The notes under the pieces: generated by a model
The model's database searches: none
Told to the model about the DNA's origin: nothing
What the model saw: only the letters and a program-made list of their open reading frames with translations
Position numbers and translations under genes: made by a program
NCBI GenBank assembly: GCA_028292075.1
Contig: JAQGNA010000095.1
Coordinates: 1 to 8,082, forward strand
Reading direction: 5' to 3'
DNA from: Rhodoferax sp.
GTDB lineage: Bacteria; Pseudomonadota; Gammaproteobacteria; Burkholderiales; Burkholderiaceae
DNA length: 8,082 nt
Shown: in pieces, positions 1 through 6,127 of the stretch
Layout of the letters: the number at the start of each line of letters is the position of its first letter
Numbering within the stretch: position 1 is the first letter of the stretch

Positions 1-1
1 G

Positions 2-373
2 GACTTTCAATTCCATGTGCAGATCGCCGCGGCCACAGGCAACGAGTACTTCGAGGAGGTGCTTCAGAGCCTCGGCAACGCGACCATTGCGCGACCTGCC
101 GGCGGGCAGGCGCTGGCCAAGGAAGCCATGGCCGGCCCAGACGGGGGCAAGGCGCAAGCCGCCGCGGGCGCACGCTTCGGCGAAGCCCAGCCGGTGCTGG
201 AAAGCGGCAAGGCTGTCACGCAACGGGAACATGAAGCCATTTTCGAGGCGATCCGCCGAGGTGATCCGGCATCGGCCCGTGCGGCCATGTTCATGCACCT
301 GAGCAACAGCCGCGAACGCATGCGCGACGGGTTCGGAGCAGAAGCAGCGCCGCCAGGTACGCGCCAGGCCTAG
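2..373 (+). CDS. FadR-subfamily GntR regulator, FCD ligand-binding domain (C-terminal part only)
   Basis: The reading frame is open from the left edge to a TAG at 371-373, so the N-terminal winged-helix DNA-binding domain lies outside the window. The visible 123 residues fit the FCD effector domain of FadR-subfamily GntR regulators. They show D-x3-H (D1 and H5 of the visible part), the ATGN turn after it, then REHEAIFEAI with H77, the GD turn, and H99 in the last helix; H77 and H99 are 22 apart. These Asp/His residues are the metal and carboxylate-ligand site of the family, so a small organic acid effector is expected (family knowledge). Between the first and second His pair there are about 72 residues, where I recall roughly 50 in typical members; the extra stretch is Ala/Gly-rich (about residues 33-72). 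The porin gene follows in the same direction, and the gap holds a FadR-type palindrome, so the porin is a plausible target. The effector cannot be named. Confidence 0.85.
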   Translation, partial: DFQFHVQIAAATGNEYFEEVLQSLGNATIARPAGGQALAKEAMAGPDGGKAQAAAGARFGEAQPVLESGKAVTQREHEAIFEAIRRGDPASARAAMFMHLSNSRERMRDGFGAEAAPPGTRQA

Positions 374-423
374 GGTTTTTACCAGGATGAAGGGAAGTGT
401 TCTTTGGATAGGATCGCCGTCAC

Positions 424-446
424 TCGTCTGACGACTGACGTTAGAC
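424..446 (+). promoter_or_regulatory. Nested palindrome upstream of the porin; candidate GntR/FadR-type operator
   Basis: TCGTCTGACGA at 424-434 is a perfect 5+1+5 palindrome and fits the FadR-subfamily operator pattern TNGTNNNACNA. It overlaps a second inverted repeat: GTCTGACG at 426-433 and CGTTAGAC at 439-446, separated by five bases, with one mismatch that would be a G-U pair in RNA. CTGACG also occurs twice directly, at 428 and 435. The element ends 24 bases before the porin start, just ahead of its ribosome binding site. Binding by the adjacent FCD regulator is an inference; a stem in the porin leader mRNA is the alternative reading. I could not place a convincing -35/-10 pair. Confidence 0.45.
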
Positions 447-470
447 CGATCAACCACCAGGAATGACGCC

Positions 471-1529
471 ATGACCAAGTCGACGACGATTGCACTGCTC
501 CTCGCTGCAGCCTTTTCAACCCAGGCCTCTGCCCAATCGACCCTCATGTTGTGGGGCATTGCCGACGCCTGGGTCGGACGCACCGACCACAAGGTGGGCA
601 CCACGCCGCCTGGCACCGCGGCCACCGTCGAAAGCGGCGGCGCACAGGCCAGCCGCTGGGGCATGCGAGGCACCGAAGACCTCGGTGGCGGGCTCAAGGC
701 ATTTTTCGTGCTCGAGCAAGGCATCAGCCTCGACACGGGCAGCGTGACGCGCGTGTCGCAGTCGGAACAGGGCTTCAACCGGGGCTCGTACGTGGGCCTG
801 ACCGGTGGCTTCGGCGAACTCCGCCTGGGCCGCATGCTGACCGCCTTCGATGCGCTGCGCGGCTCCACCAACCAGCTGTACGACTCTTCCGGCTTCGCGT
901 CGACCGGCCAGGTATGGGGCGCCGGCACCACCGCGGCGAACGGCCTGGGTGCCACCACGGGCAGCGACTACCTCGCCCGCGGCAACAACACGGTCTACTA
1001 CGCCACGCCCAATACGAGCGCCTTCACCGGCTCGGTGAGCTTCAGCGCCGACGAAAAAGCCGGCACCGCCACCGAAAACCCACGCCTGCTCACGGGACAC
1101 GTGAAGTACACCGCCGGCCCGCTGCGCATCGGCTACGGCTACCAGGCCGAGCGTTACCCGACGGGCAAGAACAAGTTCCACATCGTCGCCGGCAACTACG
1201 ACTTCGGCCCGGTGAACATGGTCGCCGCCGTGCAGCGCCAGACCGACGAACGCGTGCCGGGCCATCAGAAATCAAGGGAGTGGGAAGTAGGATTTGACGC
1301 GCCGTTCGGCGCCTACACCGTGGCGATCGGCTTTGCGAGCGCCAGGACGGAAGACGCCGCCGGCCGCAAAGTGGTCGACGCGCACGGCCTCAGCCTGATG
1401 GGCACGTACGACCTGTCGAAGCGCACCCGCCTCTACACCGCTTACCGCCAGCTGGAGGCCAAGCGGGCCGATGGCAGCACTTCGCTGGACGCCACGCGCT
1501 ACGGCGTGGGCGTGACGCATAAGTTTTGA
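471..1529 (+). CDS. Outer-membrane general porin, Burkholderiales type (Gram-negative porin family)
   Basis: This 352-residue protein should form a trimeric 16-stranded beta-barrel that lets small hydrophilic solutes, often anions in this group, cross the outer membrane. Residues 1-21 are a signal peptide (T-K-S-T-T start, hydrophobic IALLLAAAF, cleavage after A-S-A before Q22). The mature protein opens with the usual first strand (STLMLWGIADAWVG). The SRWGMRGTEDLGGGLKAFF segment at about 61-79 and FGELRLGRMLTAFD near 108-121, leading into constriction loop L3, are family hallmarks. Alternating aromatic/hydrophobic strands follow, and the chain ends in GVGVTHKF with a C-terminal Phe, the BAM recognition signal. 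Length matches the family (about 330-400). The ATG at 471 is supported by a CCAGGA Shine-Dalgarno-like site at 457-462 and by the complete signal peptide. It stands alone after the GntR-type regulator and converges with the protease operon. The transported substrate is not evident. Confidence 0.95.
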   Translation: MTKSTTIALLLAAAFSTQASAQSTLMLWGIADAWVGRTDHKVGTTPPGTAATVESGGAQASRWGMRGTEDLGGGLKAFFVLEQGISLDTGSVTRVSQSEQGFNRGSYVGLTGGFGELRLGRMLTAFDALRGSTNQLYDSSGFASTGQVWGAGTTAANGLGATTGSDYLARGNNTVYYATPNTSAFTGSVSFSADEKAGTATENPRLLTGHVKYTAGPLRIGYGYQAERYPTGKNKFHIVAGNYDFGPVNMVAAVQRQTDERVPGHQKSREWEVGFDAPFGAYTVAIGFASARTEDAAGRKVVDAHGLSLMGTYDLSKRTRLYTAYRQLEAKRADGSTSLDATRYGVGVTHKF

Positions 1530-1604
1530 GCGGGAGCTGGTTCGCGCTTGATCGTCGGGGTGCTGGCCCGAAGCGTGGGCCGAGTCCTGCGCCGCATGGC
1601 CCGC

Positions 1605-1646
1605 CCTGCAGGGATGCAGGTCCCGGTTTGCAGGATCATTCCGGGA
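1605..1646. terminator. Inverted repeats between the convergent porin and protease genes; possible weak bidirectional terminator
   Basis: The 106-bp gap between the porin stop (1529) and the protease stop (1636) has two perfect 6-bp inverted repeats at its protease end. CCTGCA (1605-1610) pairs with TGCAGG (1615-1620) around a GGGA loop. TCCCGG (1621-1626) pairs with CCGGGA (1641-1646) across 14 bases and spans the protease stop codon. A 5-bp stem, GGCCC/GGGCC, also occurs at 1565-1581. None is followed by a T-run on either strand, so factor-independent termination is doubtful. The position between convergent genes is the main support. Confidence 0.25.
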
Positions 1647-4032
1647 GCGACACCGCAGCGCTGAGGCCACTGGCGACGGCCCTGGCCCTGAGGTTCTTCG
1701 CCACCTCGGGTGCCGTCGCCACCAGCCGGAGGTAAGGCACCGAAGCCGCGGTCGGGTTGTTTTCCATCAGGTACGACAGGGTGACCAGCACCAACGCCGG
1801 CGGAAAACCGGGCTGGCGGGCCAGCAACATTTCCGCGTGTTCCCGCGTTTTGACAGGCAGCCGGGCGCCGAGATAACTTTGGGCCAGCAACAGTCGCCCA
1901 TCTGCGGCCGCCGGCGTCAGCTGCAGGCCTTTTTCAAGGGCCTCGATTGCGCGCCCCAGGTTGCGGCTCTGAAGTTGCGCCTCGCCCAGGTTGATCCAGG
2001 GGTTGGACACGGTCGGGTCGAGCCTCACCGCGGTCTCCAGTGCCTCCACCGCTTCGGGCAGGCGGCCCAGTTTGATCAGGGCGTAACCTTTTGAAGACCA
2101 CGCCAAAGCATCTGTCGGATTGGCCTCCACCGCCTTGTTGACGTAGACCAAGGCACCCGCCAAATCGTTACGGGCGCCGAGCGCCTTGGCCATGGCCAGA
2201 TTGAGGCCGCGGGACGGAAGGGCATCGGCTTCCGCCGCGCGCAACTGCTTCTGCGCTTCGTCGGGGCTGCCAAGCGCCAACAGGCACTCGGCCCAGGTGA
2301 CCCGGTCGTCCGAGGTCAAGGCGTTCATTTCGTCAATTTGGGCAAAAGCCGCAGCCCCCTCTCGGAATTTGCGGGTGGCGAACAGCGTCCTGCCCAACGC
2401 ACGCCAAGCGGGCGCCAGAACCGGGCTCAGCTTGACGGCGGCCCTTGCGTCCTGCTCGGCCAGTTCATACCGCTTCAGATCCAGCCGGACCCCGGCGCGG
2501 TTCGACAGCACGCCGGCGTCGCCCGGCGCGGCCTCATGGGCTTTGCTGAACGCATCCTCCGCGTCCGCCAGCCGGGCAGTGCGGGTGAGCACCGCGCCCA
2601 GGGCGTTCCATGCCATTCCTGATTTCGGCGCGATGGCGATGGCCGCCCTGAGGGCCTGCTCGGCCGGGCCATAGCGTTTCGCCAGGAACTCGCTCCAGCC
2701 GATGGCCGCCTGGGCGGCACTCTCCGGCGTGTCACCTGCGGCCAACGGGGCCGCAGGCCCGGTTGGCCCGGCCACGCCGCCGGCTTTCAGTTCGGCAAGC
2801 CGGCGCTGGATGGCGGTATCGGCCACGCCCAGGCGAAGGGCGCTGGCGAGCGCGCGCGACGCCTCCTGCGGATGGCCGGAGGCGTCTTCCAGGCGACCGA
2901 GCTCGGTCCAGAGCCCACTGGCGGAAGGCATCCGCCGGACCGCCTCGCGTTGCTGCGCGACGGCGTCTGCCAGCTTGCCTTGCCGTTCCAGCCACTGCGC
3001 ACGCAGGCGGGCGGTAGCGTCGAGGAACGGTGCTGCCGATTCTGCAGTGGCCAGAGCCCGCTCGGCCTCCGCCGTGCGGCCCTGCGCGTGCAGCCCCTGG
3101 GCCAGACTGAGCCAGGCTCTCGCGAGATGCCCGTCAAGCGCGACCGACCGCCGCAGCGTGGCCTCGGCCTCGGCGTTCCTGCCCAGCGCTGACTGGGCAG
3201 CGCCGACAAACCACAGCGGCAAGGCTGCGGCCGGTTGCGCCAGGCTCCAGGCCAGGCCGTGCGCTTCCAGCTCGCCCCAGCGGCCGGCCGCATTCAGCGC
3301 CTCGGCGTCACCGACCCATTGCACCGCCTTCGGCAGAGGCAGCGGCGGCGGCGTGCGCGGCTGCGATGGGCCGGACGGCGCGGCTGCGAGAAGGTCGCCA
3401 ATGCCATCGGAGGACACCACGCGGTTCACCGTCTGCCCGGTGCCGAGGATGGCTGTGGTCAGCCCCACGAGCCGACCTTCGGCGTCGAACAACCCCCCGC
3501 CGCTGGAGCCCGGCGATTGAGGCGCGGTGGCCACGACCATCGGGTAACCCTTTTCCTGCGGCTTCTGAACCATGGCCACCAGGCCGGCACTCACGGCAAG
3601 CCCGAAGCCCAGCGGATTGCCGATGGCGAACACCGGTTCGCCAACCCGCAAGCCATCGGCGGCCCGGATGCGCACAGGCCTGGCCTTCAGGCCAGGCACC
3701 CGCAGCAGGCACAGGTCATACGCCGGGATCTGGCGCGTCCATTCGGCGGCGAAATCGCCTTCGGCCGCCGTGACCTTCAGGCCGGCCGCCTCCTGCACCA
3801 CATGGCAGTTGGTGGCGACCAGTCCGTCGGCCACGACGACACCGCTGCCTTGCACTTCGGGCAACCCCGCCGCATCGGTGCCGTTCACCGTCACCACCGA
3901 GCTCGCCACCCGGGCAAAAACCTGCTTCGCATCGCCCTGGGCCTCGGCCGGAGCCTCGACCGCGCCGGTCAGTGGCGGGACCATCATTGCAACGGCACAC
4001 AGCGCCGCCTTGGCTTGTGTCGAGAGCTTCAT
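1636..4032 (-). CDS. Secreted trypsin-like (HtrA/S1C-like) serine protease fused to a TPR array, catalytically intact
   Basis: This 798-residue protein combines a protease domain with a large protein-binding scaffold. Residues 1 to about 26 form a signal peptide, so it should act in the periplasm or at the cell surface. The trypsin-fold domain spans about 34-215. It has all three catalytic residues: H77 in TNCHVV, D106 in AYDLCLL and S177 in SPGSSGGG. It also has the IGNPLGFG turn typical of HtrA relatives. A Pro-rich linker (about 220-236) takes the place where HtrA proteins carry PDZ domains. TPR-like 34-residue units follow in two blocks, about five at 240-410 and about ten at 441-780, separated by a Gly/Pro/Ala linker at about 415-440; the clearest are near 472-539 and 642-709. 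The start overlaps the stop of the upstream paralogue (ATGA), with GAGGG at 4042-4046 as ribosome binding site, so the two are probably co-translated. Substrates are unknown; peptidase activity is inferred from the triad. Confidence 0.92.
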   Translation of the reverse strand: MKLSTQAKAALCAVAMMVPPLTGAVEAPAEAQGDAKQVFARVASSVVTVNGTDAAGLPEVQGSGVVVADGLVATNCHVVQEAAGLKVTAAEGDFAAEWTRQIPAYDLCLLRVPGLKARPVRIRAADGLRVGEPVFAIGNPLGFGLAVSAGLVAMVQKPQEKGYPMVVATAPQSPGSSGGGLFDAEGRLVGLTTAILGTGQTVNRVVSSDGIGDLLAAAPSGPSQPRTPPPLPLPKAVQWVGDAEALNAAGRWGELEAHGLAWSLAQPAAALPLWFVGAAQSALGRNAEAEATLRRSVALDGHLARAWLSLAQGLHAQGRTAEAERALATAESAAPFLDATARLRAQWLERQGKLADAVAQQREAVRRMPSASGLWTELGRLEDASGHPQEASRALASALRLGVADTAIQRRLAELKAGGVAGPTGPAAPLAAGDTPESAAQAAIGWSEFLAKRYGPAEQALRAAIAIAPKSGMAWNALGAVLTRTARLADAEDAFSKAHEAAPGDAGVLSNRAGVRLDLKRYELAEQDARAAVKLSPVLAPAWRALGRTLFATRKFREGAAAFAQIDEMNALTSDDRVTWAECLLALGSPDEAQKQLRAAEADALPSRGLNLAMAKALGARNDLAGALVYVNKAVEANPTDALAWSSKGYALIKLGRLPEAVEALETAVRLDPTVSNPWINLGEAQLQSRNLGRAIEALEKGLQLTPAAADGRLLLAQSYLGARLPVKTREHAEMLLARQPGFPPALVLVTLSYLMENNPTAASVPYLRLVATAPEVAKNLRARAVASGLSAAVSLPE

Positions 4033-5864
4033 GGTGTGACGCCCTCATGGCCTTCGTAGGCCAGCATCTCGCTGCGGTAGACCGCTTCGGCGGCCTTCGC
4101 GTCGAGCAGTGCCAGCCGTTGGTACGCGGCTGTGGCGTCCTTGCGCTGCCCGAGGTAGTGGTGCGCCCGAATGAGAGCGCCCCAGACCTCCGGCTGCTGC
4201 GGGCTGAGTTGCAGCGAGCGCTCGAGTGCCGCCACGGCCTCCGGCATTCTCCGCAGCCCGCCCAGAACGTAGCCATGCTGGCGCCAGTAAGCCGGGTTGT
4301 CCGGCACCCGCTGCGTCAGGGCGGTGGAGATGGCCAGGGCCTCTGGGGCCCGGTTGCCATCCTTGAGAATGACCAGCAGCAGGTACCGCCAGGCGTCCTT
4401 GTCGGGATTGAGCCGGACGGCGGACTCCGCCGCCGCAATCGCGTCCGGAAAGCGCTTCAACGTCCAAAGCGCCGAAGCCAGCCCGCTCCAGACCCAATCT
4501 TCACCCGCGGGTTTGCCGGCGATGGACTTCTCGAAGGCCGCCACCGCCGCCGAGGCATCGCCGGTTTTCATGAAGACCCGGCCCCGCCAGTACCAGGCCT
4601 CGGCGCCGTCGCGGGCCGACGCAGGCAAGCGTTGCAACACCGCATCGGCCCGCTCCGGCTGCCCCATGTCGAGGTAGGCCTGCGCCAACCCGATCCGTGG
4701 CCAGGCCTCAAGGGGAAGGAGGCCGCTCAGCCGCGACCAGATGGCCAATGCGGTAGCGGTGTCGCCCTTGGCCAGCGCGAGGTCGGCCAGGCCGTGGTAG
4801 GCCCCGACCAACCAGGGGTCGCGGTCGATGGCCGTCCGGAAAGAAGCCTCGGCATCGCGCACGGCGCCAGTGACGCGTTGGGCCCGCGCCAGCAGAAGGT
4901 GCGTGCGGCCATCGGCCGGATGGCTGGCCACCAGCATTCTGGCGTGCGCCAGCACCGCCGCATGCTGCCGCTGTGCCCAAAGCGCCTCGCCATAGCCGAG
5001 CCCGACCTGCAGGTTGCCGGGGCTGACGCGGGCCCACTCCTTCCAGGCGCTGAGTTCGCCCGCGGCATCCTTCATGCCTGCGGCGGCGGCAACCGCGAAG
5101 CGCCAGGCATCCGGGTCGTCCGGCGTGGCATGCCGCCAATCGGCCACCGCGGCGGCAAGAGCCTGCCATTGCTCGGCCTTCTGCATTGCGGCAGCCTCGT
5201 CCACGCGGCGCAGTTGGGCGGCCGCCGCTGCCGAACGCGATTCGACTTCCGTCAGCGCCACCACCGCCGCTGCGAAGTTCACGTTCTGCCCGTCGCGGCG
5301 ACGGTAGTCGAGCACCCCGACCAGCCGCCCTTCGTCGTCGACCAGCGCACCGCCTTCGGAGCCTGGCGAGACAGAGGCAGTGAACTGGATCAGGCTGCCC
5401 GCGGGACCAGTGCGGACGCCGGCGACCAGGCCCTCGGAAATGCCGATGCCCAGCCCCAGCGCGTTCGACACCGCGAAGACCTTGCTCCCCGGCACCGGCA
5501 GATCTGGCGCCTGCGGCAGCGGTGTCCCCATCGGCGCCTCGACATCGACAAAGCACAAATTGCGCGCCCGGTCTCTTGCCACCACCTGGGCCCCGTATGG
5601 CCCCGAAGCCGTGACCAGGCGAACCAATGCCGCCTCGTCCAGCGCCTCGCAGGCGATCACGAATCGCTGGGGCCCGATCTGGGTCGCGCTGGATGTGCGG
5701 AAGACCTTGCCAGCACCGTCCACGGCCTCCAGCGGCAGCACCGAGGCAGCGACCTTGGCATACACCGCCTGCGGCGAGAGCGCGGCGCAAAAGCCGTGGT
5801 AAAAAAACAGCAGCGCGGGCAAGACGGTCAGGTGGGAGCGGCAAGTCAGTCGGTGCAATGTCAT
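4029..5864 (-). CDS. Secreted trypsin-like pseudoprotease with C-terminal TPR array (all three catalytic residues replaced)
   Basis: This 611-residue protein is a paralogue of the downstream protease. Residues 1 to about 28 are a signal peptide (basic start, then hydrophobic LTVLPALLFFYHGF). The trypsin-like domain covers about 30-210 and aligns closely with its neighbour: FVIACEAL against LVATNCHVV, ARNLCFVDV against AYDLCLLRV, SNALGLGI against GNPLGFGL, and SPGSEGGALVDDEGRLVG against SPGSSGGGLFDAEGRLVG. In that alignment catalytic His becomes E73, Asp becomes N102 and Ser becomes E170. The 29-residue spacing between the first two positions is the same in both proteins, and no histidine occurs between residues 24 and 244. 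It should therefore be proteolytically dead and act as a binding or regulatory protein. About ten TPR-like units run from about 250 to 591 (for example 421-452, 455-488, 524-557). The ATG at 5864 is chosen because it begins the signal peptide and has AAAGG five bases upstream; an in-frame ATG at 5987 would add 41 residues with no domain character and hide the signal peptide. Its stop overlaps the protease start. Confidence 0.9.
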   Translation of the reverse strand: MTLHRLTCRSHLTVLPALLFFYHGFCAALSPQAVYAKVAASVLPLEAVDGAGKVFRTSSATQIGPQRFVIACEALDEAALVRLVTASGPYGAQVVARDRARNLCFVDVEAPMGTPLPQAPDLPVPGSKVFAVSNALGLGIGISEGLVAGVRTGPAGSLIQFTASVSPGSEGGALVDDEGRLVGVLDYRRRDGQNVNFAAAVVALTEVESRSAAAAAQLRRVDEAAAMQKAEQWQALAAAVADWRHATPDDPDAWRFAVAAAAGMKDAAGELSAWKEWARVSPGNLQVGLGYGEALWAQRQHAAVLAHARMLVASHPADGRTHLLLARAQRVTGAVRDAEASFRTAIDRDPWLVGAYHGLADLALAKGDTATALAIWSRLSGLLPLEAWPRIGLAQAYLDMGQPERADAVLQRLPASARDGAEAWYWRGRVFMKTGDASAAVAAFEKSIAGKPAGEDWVWSGLASALWTLKRFPDAIAAAESAVRLNPDKDAWRYLLLVILKDGNRAPEALAISTALTQRVPDNPAYWRQHGYVLGGLRRMPEAVAALERSLQLSPQQPEVWGALIRAHHYLGQRKDATAAYQRLALLDAKAAEAVYRSEMLAYEGHEGVTP

Positions 5865-5902
5865 GGAAACCTTTGGTGGGGAGGGATCTGCCCGCCGATG
5901 GA

Positions 5903-5937
5903 CCGTTGCAACGGCAAGGGCAACGGCACGGCAACGG
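5903..5937 (-). promoter_or_regulatory. 12-bp palindrome followed by GCAACGG half-sites in the operon leader
   Basis: CCGTTGCAACGG at 5903-5914 is a perfect palindrome. Its right half, GCAACGG, recurs exactly at 5920-5926 and 5931-5937, so three copies lie 12 and 11 bases apart, about one helical turn. Degenerate copies (GCAAGGG at 5914, GCAGCGG at 5943) fill the spaces. The cluster is 39-73 bases upstream of the pseudoprotease start, where an operator or activator site is expected. It may instead be a degenerate simple repeat; no binding protein can be named. Confidence 0.35.
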
Positions 5938-6098
5938 TGCGGCAGCGGCGTTTCGTCAACACTTCCGCGCTCGGAAAACAAAGGCACGAAGCTATCACGC
6001 CGTGTGCCCCGGCGGCGATGTGAAAAGGACCGGCACCATGATTCCGACCGTGATCAGGCCATGCCACGCCAGCCCACCGCCGCTTGCCACGTGCGACG

Positions 6099-6123
6099 CG
6101 CCACTCGCCACTCGCCACTCGCC
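6099..6123. repeat. Short tandem repeat, CGCCACT x 3.6
   Basis: Three exact copies of the 7-bp unit CGCCACT plus a four-base partial copy run from 6099 to 6123. The array ends five bases beyond the stop codon (6128-6130) of the minus-strand lysR-type gene, where it reads as AGTGGCG repeats in the 3' untranslated region. As a non-coding array of 7-bp units, it is a likely site of copy-number change by slippage. No function is evident. Confidence 0.8.
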
Positions 6124-6127
6124 GGCA

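Larger units (their letters stand above)
5865..6127. other. Intergenic region carrying the leader and presumed promoter of the pseudoprotease/protease operon
   Basis: This 263-bp gap separates the end of the lysR-type gene from the pseudoprotease start, all on the minus strand. It contains the ribosome binding site AAAGG (minus strand, 5870-5874), the palindrome and half-site cluster at 5903-5937, and the heptamer repeat at 6099-6123. Two weak GC-rich inverted repeats are also present (CGCCG/CGGCG at 5998-6014 and GGCAC/GTGCC at 5983-6008). TTGACG on the minus strand (5959-5954) resembles a -35 box but has no matching -10. I see no small gene or RNA gene here. Confidence 0.5.

Noticed and set aside
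374..383. T5 run just after the regulator stop codon, considered as a terminator
   Set aside because: No stable stem precedes it; only short imperfect pairings are possible.
516..1265. 249-codon frame antisense to the porin
   Set aside because: It is a shadow of the porin coding strand: low complexity, no family motifs, and the porin is complete and unambiguous.
2702..4059. Two long + strand frames (2702-3520 and 3235-4059) opposite the active protease gene
   Set aside because: They overlap each other and the conserved triad-bearing gene, and show no domain or signal peptide.
4029..5864. Loss of the catalytic triad considered as a sign of a decaying pseudogene or sequencing error
   Set aside because: The frame is intact over 611 codons, three separate sites are changed, the surrounding motifs and TPR array are well kept, and the gene is coupled to its neighbour.
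5865..5987. Upstream in-frame ATG (5987) adding 41 residues to the pseudoprotease
   Set aside because: The extension would place the signal peptide inside the protein and translates the leader repeats; the ATG at 5864 has a Shine-Dalgarno site and starts the signal peptide directly.
3972..6023. Open frame of 683 codons on the + strand, antisense to the pseudoprotease gene
   Set aside because: It has no recognisable domain and a composition rich in Arg, Gly and Pro typical of shadow frames in GC-rich DNA. The opposite strand has a signal peptide, trypsin-fold motifs and regular TPR units.
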